Below the pieces are notes generated by a model, which ran no database searches, was not told where the DNA came from, and saw nothing but the letters and a program-made list of their open reading frames with translations. Position numbers and translations under genes: made by a program. From Helcobacillus massiliensis (GTDB lineage Bacteria; Actinomycetota; Actinomycetes; Actinomycetales; Dermabacteraceae): 64,000 bases of DNA. Below, piece by piece: positions 34,767 through 43,467 of this stretch; position 1 is the stretch's first letter; every line of letters begins with the position of its first letter. Location of the stretch: positions 496,001-560,000 of the forward strand of contig NZ_JACHWP010000001.1 in the NCBI RefSeq assembly GCF_014191425.1, in the 5' to 3' direction.

Positions 34767-37381
34767 CGGCCGAGCCTCGGCCCCTCCTGGCATTCGGGGC
34801 ACCGAAGGTTGCAGGCCGACCAAAACAAAAGGCACGCGATCTGCCACGCTTGTCCAAACCAACCAGCGGCAGGCAGGGCGCACGCCTGACACCGCAATTT
34901 GGTGAACTGCGCTCGGCGTTCGATGCCGAGCGCGCACGTCTCTCGCCTGACGCGCGGGATGAGGTGGATCCGGCCTTGGTAGTGGTCTTTGACCTCGCCG
35001 GCAGCGTCACGGATTTCCGCAACGCGATCGACAAAGTCGACGGGCTGGAGTTCTTGTCTGAATTGATCGGGGAGCAATCTGACCCTGACGACGATTTCCA
35101 CATGGTGGAGTCCAAGAGCGGCCGTACGGACAAGCCCGTTCAGCACTCCCTGTACCTGATGCTGTCGAACGCAAAAGCGATTGATCAACTCCTCAGCTTG
35201 TTCAAGACTTGGCAAACAGACCCGACAATAAAGTTTGCTCGTGGCCTCGGCAGGTTCAAGACAGCGTTCGAACAGCTCACCTCAATCAGACGCTGGGGGC
35301 CAGAGGATCGCATCCGAGAGACCGGCCTTCGCGAACAGTGGCAAGAGACGCTCGACCTCGTCGACCAATCCGTGAGCACTGTGATGGTTGAAATCGAGCT
35401 GTGGTACCGCTCCGATGCTAGACAGCGCGCCACCGCGCAAGCGCACGTCGAGCAAGTCATCGCCGACAGTGGCGGGCGTGTGCTCGATCGCTCTCAGATC
35501 GGGGAGATCAGCTACCACGCCCTGCTTGCCGAACTGCCGATTCAACAGGTTCATTCCCTGACCACTGAGGGTGCCGAGTCGATCCAACTACTGGCCACAG
35601 ACGAAGTCATGTTTGTCAGCCCGTTCACCCCTATGCACGTTGCACCGCCGACCACGGAAACGAGTATTCAGTTCGACCTGGAACCCCGAAGAGGTGCCCC
35701 TTCTGAGTTGCCTAGGGTCGCCTTGCTGGATGGGTTGCCGTTCACTAACCATGACGCCCTCGCAGGTCGACTGGTAGTCGATGATCCTGATGGTCTTGGC
35801 GAGGACTACCCGCTGGCCTCTCGTTACCACGGCACGGCGATGGCGTCCTTGATCATTCATGGAGACCTTGCCACCCGCAGTGAACCGATCGACCGGCCCC
35901 TTTATGTGCGTCCAATCATGCAACCCCACGAGTTCATGTCAGGACACGAACAGACCCTGCCAGACAGGCTGTTCCCTGACCTGCTACACCGCGCGGTCAA
36001 GCGAATCGTTGAAGGTGATGCCGGCCACGACCCTGTCGCACCCAGCGTGCGCGTCATCAACCTCTCGATCGGGTCCCAAGCACGAGCGCTCGTGAGAAGG
36101 ATGAGCCCTGTTGGCCGGCTACTCGACTGGCTAGCTCACTCCTACAACCTGCTGTTCATCGTCAGCGCTGGCAATCACCTCGGCCCAATCACAATTCCCG
36201 TTACCGTGGCCAGCGACCCCGAATCCGCTCGATCCGCTGCAATCCGAACCCTCCACGACAGTGCGCTGTTGCGCGGCATCCTCCCTCCAGGAGATGCTCT
36301 CAACGCACTCACCATCGGAGCGACCCACACCGACGGACTCGGCGATATCGACGTACCAGACACCGCCTGGGACATTACGCACCCGAACGGACCTGCCCAC
36401 TACGGCGCGACGGGACCCGGCGTCGATCGATCAGTCAAGCCCGACCTGCATCACACCGGTGGCAGAGCGCTCTACACCCGCCCTGTCATTCCAGCCGATC
36501 GCCTAGAAACCGTTGCCGTGGAACTGGCCCAGACCGCAACTACCGGTCCGGGGCTCCAGGTGGCTGCACCTGGGCGAGCAGGCGCAACCAACCACACCGT
36601 CTTCAGCGTCGGCACGAGCAACGCAACGGCACTGGTGACGCGCGAGGCCAGCCGACTCTTCGATGTCCTTGAAGCTGGCTCCGACGATTCAGAAGACGCG
36701 CCGCTGCCAGATCCTCAATATCATCCCCTACTAGTGAGAGCCCTCCTTGCCCATGCGACAAGCTGGGGCGATTGGGAACCGCAACTGCGCCGCGAACTCA
36801 AGCTGAGCAAGCAGGAAGCTCGTCGACACCTGACCGCGCTTCTGGGCTACGGGCGCCTCGACACAGATCGACTCGGCGCTGGGGCCACAAACAGAGCAGT
36901 CCTAGTCAGCGGAGGGCTGATAGCCGGCGACCAACGTCACACCTATGAGTTGCCACTCCCGCCTTCGCTTCGTGCACGCGCAGAATGGCATCGCCTCACC
37001 ATCACCCTGGCGTACATGGCCCCCACTGTCAGTCGGCTCAACCGCTACCGAAGTGCGAAGGTGTACTTCGCCACTCCAGACAAGCAACTCGCAGGCGGAG
37101 AACGCATTGATGCGGAGCACAACTCGGTCAGGCGAGGGAGCCTCCAACACGAGATCGTCCAAGGCAGCCGCGCCATGGTGTTCGGCGACGATGACACGTT
37201 CCCGATCCACGTTGAATGCATGGACGACGCCCAACACCTTGGTGCTGGTAAGACGGTGCGATACGCACTCGTGGTCTCCATCGAGACAGCAGAGCAGACC
37301 TCGACCACGATCCACGACGAAGTACGGGCAAGACTGCGGCAGCAAGCCCGCGATCGCGCGCGCGGCCGGGTACAGAGCTGA
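34763..37381 (+). CDS. ietS: Subtilisin-like serine protease (S8), IetS-like
   Basis: This 872-aa protein has a long N-terminal domain (1-315) with helical and beta segments. An S8 peptidase domain follows with the full catalytic set: D323 (VALLDG), H356 (YHGTAMASLI), oxyanion N471 (VSAGNH), S619 (VGTSNATA). The usual VINLSIG strand (431-437) is present. About 170 residues of beta-rich C-terminus end the chain. No signal peptide is seen, so it acts in the cytoplasm, unlike most subtilases. It is translationally coupled to the AAA ATPase. In IetAS the protease is the toxic effector and the ATPase the controller; that role is inferred here. Confidence 0.85.
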   Translation: MTAEPRPLLAFGAPKVAGRPKQKARDLPRLSKPTSGRQGARLTPQFGELRSAFDAERARLSPDARDEVDPALVVVFDLAGSVTDFRNAIDKVDGLEFLSELIGEQSDPDDDFHMVESKSGRTDKPVQHSLYLMLSNAKAIDQLLSLFKTWQTDPTIKFARGLGRFKTAFEQLTSIRRWGPEDRIRETGLREQWQETLDLVDQSVSTVMVEIELWYRSDARQRATAQAHVEQVIADSGGRVLDRSQIGEISYHALLAELPIQQVHSLTTEGAESIQLLATDEVMFVSPFTPMHVAPPTTETSIQFDLEPRRGAPSELPRVALLDGLPFTNHDALAGRLVVDDPDGLGEDYPLASRYHGTAMASLIIHGDLATRSEPIDRPLYVRPIMQPHEFMSGHEQTLPDRLFPDLLHRAVKRIVEGDAGHDPVAPSVRVINLSIGSQARALVRRMSPVGRLLDWLAHSYNLLFIVSAGNHLGPITIPVTVASDPESARSAAIRTLHDSALLRGILPPGDALNALTIGATHTDGLGDIDVPDTAWDITHPNGPAHYGATGPGVDRSVKPDLHHTGGRALYTRPVIPADRLETVAVELAQTATTGPGLQVAAPGRAGATNHTVFSVGTSNATALVTREASRLFDVLEAGSDDSEDAPLPDPQYHPLLVRALLAHATSWGDWEPQLRRELKLSKQEARRHLTALLGYGRLDTDRLGAGATNRAVLVSGGLIAGDQRHTYELPLPPSLRARAEWHRLTITLAYMAPTVSRLNRYRSAKVYFATPDKQLAGGERIDAEHNSVRRGSLQHEIVQGSRAMVFGDDDTFPIHVECMDDAQHLGAGKTVRYALVVSIETAEQTSTTIHDEVRARLRQQARDRARGRVQS

Positions 37382-37482
37382 TATGAACGGCGAAGGACTG
37401 CATACTCGGACCCAGCTCCTGTTGGAAACATCAGCGTTGGCCATGATGTCTTGAGCTCTTGCCGAAACCGTGGGGGCTCCAT

Positions 37483-37863
37483 TCAGACACGACCGTGCGT
37501 GTCGCGCATCATGACACCGGCGGCGATCAAGTGTTTGCGGACTGTCCCCGCGGTGTAGCCGAACTTGTTGCCCACACGCTCCAGTGAAGCCCCCTGCTCA
37601 TACATGGACCGCATCAGCCGAATCTCGCTGATCGACGGGGAGTGGTTGCGGAGGACGACACCGCCTTCTCGCAGGAGGCGAGAGAGTCGCTCGTGTCCGA
37701 GGCCAACTTGCCGGGCCACAGCCTTCAGGGACCCGCCGGCAACGTAAGCGGCTTCCGCTCGCTGGAGGAGGTCTGCGGACGCTCGCGGCGCCTGCTGCGG
37801 TTGGTGCCTCCGGCGGTGCGTCTTGTGCTTTCTCGCGCGGATGGACTGGTGTGCTCGCAACAT
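37483..37863 (-). CDS. Helix-turn-helix protein of integrative elements
   Basis: About 126 aa from ATG 37863; the frame is open up to 38028 and the start is uncertain. Two HTH segments are visible: AAYVAGGSLKAVARQVGLGH with ERLSRLLREGGVVLR, and MRSMYEQGASLERVGNKFGY with TAGTVRKHLIAAGVMMRDTH. Proteins with this repeat and an MRDT(H/Q)GR ending commonly sit beside serine integrases at actinobacterial island ends. It converges on the protease gene. It could be a directionality or copy-control factor, but no function is proven. Confidence 0.7.
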   Translation of the reverse strand: MLRAHQSIRARKHKTHRRRHQPQQAPRASADLLQRAEAAYVAGGSLKAVARQVGLGHERLSRLLREGGVVLRNHSPSISEIRLMRSMYEQGASLERVGNKFGYTAGTVRKHLIAAGVMMRDTHGRV

Positions 37864-38028
37864 CTGAATCACCGGCGGGGCAAGTTTCGACAAGCCTCCC
37901 GCTAGGTCCACTCGAGAAACCGTGAGACAGTGACTCGTTGAAGCCCATCGGCCAAGCCGGTGGGCTTCGCTGTTGTCCGAGGTCGCCGAACAAACCCCAT
38001 CCCTACCCGGACCGCCCGCGGGAACCAC

Positions 38029-38319
38029 TGAGCGGACTCCTTAAAAGTGCGGTCAAGCGCAGGCGAGGGAATGGGAACGATACCCCCGTGTTTGTGACAT
38101 GAGTCAACGGTTCGGGCGGTCTTGAGCAAAGCCGTCGGTCAAGCATTGCCAACCGCCTAGGAGATGGCCCCGACCCTCCGTAGGTTGGTAGCACAGGCAA
38201 CGCCGGAGACCAGCCCGCAGAGGGTGGAGATCTCGGCTGTCATGACCCAGAACAGACTCGGGCTCCTCCAGGACCCACCCGCATTCAGCAACACGTAACC
38301 AGAACAGGAACGGCACCCC
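38029..38319 (+). other. Leader/intergenic region before the first NlpC/P60 gene
   Basis: About 290 bp without a gene. It probably contains the right border of the accessory region and the promoter of the NlpC/P60 gene. I looked for the c-di-AMP (ydaO) riboswitch often found before actinobacterial cell-wall hydrolases and could not recognise it. Confidence 0.4.
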
Positions 38320-39150
38320 ATGGCTCGTCACAACACCCACCGCGCAACCGGCGCAGCAGAAATCCGCTTCCCCCTCGGCACCGCCGGCAAGGCAGCAACC
38401 GGCATCGCCCTCGCAGGCGCAGGCGTCTTCGGCGTCCTCTCCGGTGCACAGGCAGCCACCGCCGCTCCCGCCCCGGCCCCCGCCGCACACAAGGCCACCA
38501 CTGCCGCTCCGCAGACCGCTCAGGCCCCCGTTGAGCGCGCCACCGCCCCCACCCTCACCTTCACCTCCAAGCTGCGCTACGGCTCCACCGGCGGCAACGT
38601 CTCCGAGCTGCAGTCCGCCCTCAACGCCAAGGGCGCCAGCCTCGCGGTCGACGGCAAGTTCGGCCCCCGCACCCTCGCAGCCGTCAAGGACTTCCAGGCC
38701 TCCTCCGGCATCGCCGTCGACGGCGTCGTCGGCCCGGAGACCCGTGGCGCCATGAACGGCGGCTCCGGATCCATCCCCGGCGGCACCGGCAAGTCCGCCC
38801 CGGTTCAGAACTCCAACTCCTCCAGCTCCGTGCTCGCCGCCGCACGCTCGCAGATCGGCACCGGCTACGTGTGGGGCGCCAGCAACCCGGGCTCCGGCTT
38901 CGACTGCTCCGGCCTGACCTCCTACGCCTACAAGGCCGCCGGCATCGATGTGCCGCGCACCTCCAGCCAGCAGGTCGCCGCTGCCCGCCAGATCCCGCAG
39001 TCCCAGGCACAGCCCGGTGACCTCGTGGCATGGCCCGGCCACGTCGGCATCTACGCCGGCAACGGCAAGGTCGTGGACGCCGGCCGCACCCCGCAGGCCG
39101 TCACTGAGCGCAGCATCTGGGGCAACCCGACCTTCCACACCTTCCGCTGA
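38320..39150 (+). CDS. Secreted NlpC/P60 peptidoglycan hydrolase with PG-binding domain
   Basis: The 276-aa protein has a conserved N-region (MARHNTHRATGAAEIR) then a signal peptide with likely cleavage after AQA (residue 45). An Ala/Pro linker precedes one PG_binding_1 domain (86-145, LRYGSTGGNVSELQSALNAK). A C-terminal NlpC/P60 domain has catalytic C196 (FDCSGLT) and H241 (PGHVGIY). It cleaves peptide stems of peptidoglycan, usually D-Glu/diamino acid bonds, outside the cell. First of three paralogues in tandem, each with its own terminator and long leader. Confidence 0.93.
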   Translation: MARHNTHRATGAAEIRFPLGTAGKAATGIALAGAGVFGVLSGAQAATAAPAPAPAAHKATTAAPQTAQAPVERATAPTLTFTSKLRYGSTGGNVSELQSALNAKGASLAVDGKFGPRTLAAVKDFQASSGIAVDGVVGPETRGAMNGGSGSIPGGTGKSAPVQNSNSSSSVLAAARSQIGTGYVWGASNPGSGFDCSGLTSYAYKAAGIDVPRTSSQQVAAARQIPQSQAQPGDLVAWPGHVGIYAGNGKVVDAGRTPQAVTERSIWGNPTFHTFR

Positions 39151-39197
39151 TGCGGCGAGCCCCGGCGTGAGCCGGTGCGCCCCTTCAGAGACCGCAC

Positions 39198-39227
39198 AAG
39201 CGCCGTTCCCTTCGGGGAGCGGCGCTT
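39198..39227 (+). terminator. Terminator after NlpC/P60 gene 1
   Basis: A 13-bp stem (39198-39210 with 39215-39227) closes on a ttcg tetraloop, with one G-T pair. It isolates the first paralogue. Confidence 0.8.
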
Positions 39228-39740
39228 CGTCGTACCCCGCGCAGTGCCACGCGGAACTGGTTGAGGCGCGCCGCCCCGTGGCAACGGTGCGCCACGGAAT
39301 CCGCGCGGAAGCAAAGGATCTTGAACAGGCAGCGGCGCCGCCGCGCGGTGCAGAACACCTGGTCACACGCCCACGAGGCAGGATCCGCCGTGAGGCGGCG
39401 CCGCCGGCGGGGAGGCCGACGGGGGACATCGTCACGAGAGTTCAAACGAAGCGGCGCGAAGCAATTGAATCGTCAACACAAGATTGCAGCGAGATCACAG
39501 CGGCAGGCGTTCTGTGACCTGGTGCATCGAGCCACCGCCCTCTTCGTAAAAGTCCGTGACCGACCCCTTCAACACGCACGGGAGGACGGCCGACCCGGAC
39601 ATAGCGTGGTTCCCACGAGGCCACAGGGCAGCAGCGGGTTCGGGTCAGCGAACAGCAGCCCACCGCCTCGATCGACTTCCTCCCGCACGGGAGACGCCGC
39701 ACGGCGCATCACCAGAGAACACACGCAAAGGAAGAGAAGC
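39228..39740 (+). other. Long leader before NlpC/P60 gene 2
   Basis: About 510 bp without a convincing gene. Frames that cross it have no recognisable product. It presumably carries the promoter and a long 5' untranslated leader, possibly with regulatory RNA structure; I can name no known riboswitch. Confidence 0.4.
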
Positions 39741-40655
39741 ATGGCTACCAACAACCTCCACCGCACCGCCGGCGCAGCAGAGATCCGTCTCCCCATCGCC
39801 GGGGCCTGCAAGGTCCTGACCGGCATGGCACTGGCAGGCGCCAGCGTCTTCGGCGCCACCGCAGCAGCAGGCGCCGCCGAAGCACCGGGTGCAGGCGAAG
39901 TGGACCCCGAGCAGGTCAACCGCACCCCGGCAGCGGCGGCACCCAGCCAGGAGAAGAAGACTGAGACCGCACCGGCCGCCGATGAGGCCGCGGACATCAC
40001 CCTCGACGGCACCGCCATCCTCACGTGGGGCTCCGCCGGCAACAACGTCTCCACCCTCCAGACCGCTCTGAACGCACAGGGCGCCGACATCAAGGTGGAC
40101 GGCGTATTCGGTCCCGCCACCGACCAGGCCGTGCGCGACTTCCAGGCCGAGAACGACCTGAACCGGGTCGACGGCCGCGTCGGTCCCGAGACCCGCGATG
40201 CCCTCAACGGCACCGAGGACGCATCCGGTGCCGAGGGCGCATCCGCTCCGGCCGGCGGCACCGCCGCACCGGTCGCCAACAAGCAGTCCGATGCCGAGGG
40301 CTCCACCTCCTCCGCTTCCGGCGACGGCCAGGCCGTCCTCGAGGCCGCCCGCTCCCAGATCGGCGCCACCTACGTGTGGGGCGCCAGCAACCCGGGCTCC
40401 AGCTTTGACTGCTCCGGCCTGACCTCGTTCGCCTACGACGCCGCCGGCATCGATGTGCCGCGCGCCTCCAGCCAGCAGGTCGCCGCTGCCCGCCAGATCC
40501 CGCAGTCCCAGGCACAGCCCGGTGACCTCGTGGCATGGCCCGGTCACGTCGGCATCTACGCCGGCAACGGCAAGGTCGTGGACGCCGGCCGCACCCCGCA
40601 GGCCGTCACTGAGCGCAGCATCTGGGGCAACCCGACCTTCCACACCTTCCGCTGA
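39741..40655 (+). CDS. Secreted NlpC/P60 peptidoglycan hydrolase with PG-binding domain
   Basis: About 304 aa from ATG 39741 (ribosome site aaaggaag). It shares the N-region MATNNLHRTAGAAEIR and a signal peptide (through about GAAEA), then an acidic linker. One PG_binding_1 domain (TWGSAGNNVSTLQTALNAQG) and an NlpC/P60 domain follow, with catalytic C224 and H269. The last 215 nt are nearly identical to those of gene 1 (two differences seen), pointing to recent gene conversion. A hydrolase of cross-link or stem peptides, as gene 1. Confidence 0.93.
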   Translation: MATNNLHRTAGAAEIRLPIAGACKVLTGMALAGASVFGATAAAGAAEAPGAGEVDPEQVNRTPAAAAPSQEKKTETAPAADEAADITLDGTAILTWGSAGNNVSTLQTALNAQGADIKVDGVFGPATDQAVRDFQAENDLNRVDGRVGPETRDALNGTEDASGAEGASAPAGGTAAPVANKQSDAEGSTSSASGDGQAVLEAARSQIGATYVWGASNPGSSFDCSGLTSFAYDAAGIDVPRASSQQVAAARQIPQSQAQPGDLVAWPGHVGIYAGNGKVVDAGRTPQAVTERSIWGNPTFHTFR

Positions 40656-40702
40656 TCGAGCGGGACATGAGACTCGCTGCCTGATCGGGCAGTGATGACA
40701 GG

Positions 40703-40738
40703 AGAGCGCCGCATCCCATCCGTGGGAGCGGCGCTCTT
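40703..40738 (+). terminator. Terminator after NlpC/P60 gene 2
   Basis: agagcgccgc pairs with gcggcgctct, extended by tccca/tggga across a one-base bulge. It is followed by tctc. Confidence 0.75.
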
Positions 40739-41194
40739 CTCATGCTGATCCGCCTCGGGGATCGGCTCAGCCTCGAGTAAAGGTTCAGACTTTTTTCGCC
40801 CTCCCTCCCTGAAACGGGGCACAAGAGCACCAAGAAGTCCCCTGTAATGGTCGAATATCCACCGCTAGAGCAAAGAGAAAGCAAAGACACGGTCTGCATC
40901 GCGTGCAGATTTGGGTTCTCTTGGCCCAATGTCTGAGGCGTTTCGTGAGCCGGTCCGCCGTTAGGTCAAGGCGAGGGTCAAATCTTCTGCACAGCCGGTT
41001 CAACACACGGGGAGGGGTCCCCAGGCGGCCCTACAGTTGAGAGCGAAGGGCCCCACCTCGGGTTTCATCTGAGCGCGGGCCATATTCCACACGGAGCAGC
41101 TTCCTTCCCCGCCCGTTCACGGGCGCCGCTCTGTCGCTTCCCGTGCGTCCCCAGGGACGCCTCGATCCTCGACCCGTGAAGGAAACCGCTGCTC
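40739..41194 (+). other. Lower-GC leader before NlpC/P60 gene 3
   Basis: About 455 bp with no gene. Parts are clearly less GC-rich than the surroundings (for example gttcagacttttttcg near 40781 and a stretch at 40850-40930). A small hairpin tctgca-tcgcg-tgcaga is near 40891. It is probably a promoter and regulatory leader; no known RNA family recognised. Confidence 0.4.
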
Positions 41195-42244
41195 GTGGCA
41201 CGCCAGAACACTCATCGCGCCCCCGGTCCCGCTGAGATCCGCATCGACATGACATCCACCCTCACCAAGACCGGAGGCGTCGTCCTCGCCGGTGCGGGTG
41301 CCATGAGCGTCATGACCGGTGCCAACGCCGTCAATGCTCCCGCCGCCCCCGTGCACACGGCACCGGCTGCGCCGAGCCTGAACGCCACCGTCATCAGCTC
41401 CACCGCGAAGATCCGCCCGGGCCACCGCGGTTCTGCGGTCCGCGAACTTCAGGCGGCGCTCAACGCCCGCGGTGCCAGCATCGCAGTGGACGGCGTCTAC
41501 GGCGCCGCCACCCGCAACGCCCTCACCGCCTTCCAGTCCGCCAACGGTCTGGTTCCGGATGGCGTCGTCGGCCCCGCCACCCGCGGTGCTCTGCGCTCCA
41601 CCGGCGGCCAGAGCGCATCCGCTCCGGCGACCGCGATCAGCTCCACCGCGAAGATCCGCCCGGGCCATCGCGGTTCTGCGGTCCGCGAACTTCAGGCGGC
41701 GCTCAACGCCCGCGGTGCCAGCATCGCAGTGGACGGCGTCTACGGCGCCGCCACCCGCAACGCCCTCACTGCCTTCCAGTCCGCCGCCGGCCTGGTTCCG
41801 GACGGCATCGTCGGCCCCGCCACCCGCAGCGCGCTCAACGGCGGCGGCGTCTCCATCCCGGCGGGCAACGGGACCTCGAAGCCCGGAGCGGCACCCTCCA
41901 ACGGCAGCTTCAACGCTGACGCAATCATCTCCGCTGCCCGCGCGCAGACCGGCGTCTCCTACAAGTGGGGCGCCTCCAAGCCGGGCATCGGCTTCGACTG
42001 CTCCGGCCTCACCCAGCACGCCTACAGGGCAGCGGGCATCAAGCTGCCCCGCACCTCCGGTTCCCAGGCCGCTGCCGGCCGTCAGATCCCGCGGTCCCAG
42101 GCGCAGCCCGGTGACCTCGTGGCATGGCCGGGCCACGTGGGCATCTACCTCGGCAATGGCCGTGTGATCGATGCCGGCCGCACCCCGCAGGCCGTCACTG
42201 AGCGCAACATCTGGGGCAACCCGACCTTCCACACCTTCCGCTGA
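41195..42244 (+). CDS. Secreted NlpC/P60 hydrolase with two PG-binding repeats
   Basis: 349 aa from GTG 41195. The N-region MARQNTHRAPGPAEIR and a signal segment precede two PG_binding_1 modules that are almost identical at DNA level (41393-41584 and 41636-41827, offset 243 bp). The NlpC/P60 domain has catalytic C269 and H314. The ending NPTFHTFR is shared by all three paralogues. Two binding modules may strengthen wall anchoring. Third in the cluster; its terminator also serves the opposing DUF2891 gene. Confidence 0.93.
   Translation: MARQNTHRAPGPAEIRIDMTSTLTKTGGVVLAGAGAMSVMTGANAVNAPAAPVHTAPAAPSLNATVISSTAKIRPGHRGSAVRELQAALNARGASIAVDGVYGAATRNALTAFQSANGLVPDGVVGPATRGALRSTGGQSASAPATAISSTAKIRPGHRGSAVRELQAALNARGASIAVDGVYGAATRNALTAFQSAAGLVPDGIVGPATRSALNGGGVSIPAGNGTSKPGAAPSNGSFNADAIISAARAQTGVSYKWGASKPGIGFDCSGLTQHAYRAAGIKLPRTSGSQAAAGRQIPRSQAQPGDLVAWPGHVGIYLGNGRVIDAGRTPQAVTERNIWGNPTFHTFR
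41393..41827 (+). repeat. Tandem 192-bp direct repeat (PG-binding module)
   Basis: Two in-frame copies, 41393-41584 and 41636-41827, are near-identical, beginning atcagctccaccgcgaagat. They encode the two peptidoglycan-binding modules of the third hydrolase. The high DNA identity indicates a recent internal duplication that could expand or contract. Confidence 0.9.
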
Positions 42245-42259
42245 TCCTTCAGCACTGAT

Positions 42260-42296
42260 AGGCGCCGCCTCCTCGGACTCCGGGGAGGCGGCGCCT
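42260..42296. terminator. Bidirectional terminator
   Basis: aggcgccgcctcc (42260-42272) pairs with ggaggcggcgcct (42284-42296). It lies between the third hydrolase (+) and the end of the DUF2891 gene (-). Confidence 0.75.
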
Positions 42297-42299
42297 GGT

Positions 42300-43319
42300 C
42301 TATGCGACTTCGTGCGATGCTTCCCACGCGAAGGTGGCGAGCCAGTGGCTGGCCATGTACTCATCCGAGACAGCAGCGGCGGTGCCCGGCGCCATGAGGG
42401 AGGGGGCCGCCGCGCGCAGCGCAGCCGAGAGGTCGGACCGGGCACCGATCCGGTCGAGTGCGCGCGCCAGGCGCAGCCCGGAAGCGGCAGCGGTCAGGCC
42501 GAGGCCGTCGAGGTGGGACTGGTGGCCGTCGGTGGGGTCCAGCACCGGCACGGGCCGCAGGATCTCGGAGTCTTCGCCCAGGTCGGTGAGGAACGCCGGC
42601 AGCCAGGCAGCGAGCTCATCCGGATCGAGGGCGAGCAGCATGAGGTCGGCTTCGCAGAGGCCAGGGGAGAGGAAGTCGTGGCCGGAGCGCTCCTGGTGGA
42701 ACGCCCACGCCCGGTCCCTGGTGAAGAAGCGTCGGGCGCTCTCGCGGATGGCGTCGGCAGCGTCGGTGCGGCCGCGGCGCTCAGCGACCATCAGCAGCCG
42801 GCGCAGCGCGAACGCCGTGTTGGTGTGCAGTCCGTGCCGCACCGGCAGGTCGGTGCGGGACAGCCAGGTGATCGTGAGGTCGAGGACGGTGTCGGCGAGC
42901 GGCGCCGCCCCGGGCGCGCGGTCCTGCAGTTCGGGCGTGGTGGCGGTGGCGAGGGAGTCGGCGAGCATCGCAGCCCACGCCCAGCCGTAGGGCCGCTCCC
43001 ATGTGGGGTGGGCCCGCAGGTAGTCGACTTCGGTCTGGATGTTCTCGGCGCTGAGGTGCTGCTGGAGGAGGTCCAGGGCGCGCTGCCGCCATGCGGGGGC
43101 GGGGGAGGGGCCGACGGGCTCCTCGATGAGCTGGGTGAGCAGCCAGTGCATGTGGACGCTGGAGTGCCAGTCGAAGGAGTTGCCGAATGCGGGGTGCAGC
43201 GCTGCCGGGGTGTGCATGTCGGCGGGGTCGGCCTGCACATGGTGCGCGGCGTACGGGTAGTGGCGGGTGATGTTGTCCAGGGCGACGGCGGCGAAGGCGT
43301 CGATCAGATCGGTGTCCAT
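42300..43319 (-). CDS. DUF2891 family protein
   Basis: About 339 aa from ATG 43319. The sequence (HPAFGNSFDWHSSVHMHWLL, TWERPYGWAWAAMLADSL, GHDFLSPGLCEADLMLLALD, DGHQSHLDGLGLTAAASGLR) matches the DUF2891 pattern of conserved His, Trp and Asp residues in an all-alpha, (alpha/alpha)-barrel-like chain. A glycosidase-like fold is possible, but no activity is established. No signal peptide is seen, so it is cytoplasmic. Confidence 0.85.
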   Translation of the reverse strand: MDTDLIDAFAAVALDNITRHYPYAAHHVQADPADMHTPAALHPAFGNSFDWHSSVHMHWLLTQLIEEPVGPSPAPAWRQRALDLLQQHLSAENIQTEVDYLRAHPTWERPYGWAWAAMLADSLATATTPELQDRAPGAAPLADTVLDLTITWLSRTDLPVRHGLHTNTAFALRRLLMVAERRGRTDAADAIRESARRFFTRDRAWAFHQERSGHDFLSPGLCEADLMLLALDPDELAAWLPAFLTDLGEDSEILRPVPVLDPTDGHQSHLDGLGLTAAASGLRLARALDRIGARSDLSAALRAAAPSLMAPGTAAAVSDEYMASHWLATFAWEASHEVA

Positions 43320-43467
43320 AGAGACCTTAGGGTACGGGACAGCACAGAATCGCACAGCCGGCCGCATTGGGCCGGCATTTTCGCGGGAACCGCCCAGTGC
43401 AGCGCCTTCACCGCGCCTACTGTGGAGATGGAACCCCATTCGCTGTGACTGACTTCTGGAGGACCCC

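Noticed and set aside
38029-41194. c-di-AMP (ydaO-type) riboswitch before the NlpC/P60 genes
   Set aside because: Expected from family context, but I could not recognise the conserved core by eye in any of the three leaders; a covariance search is needed to decide.
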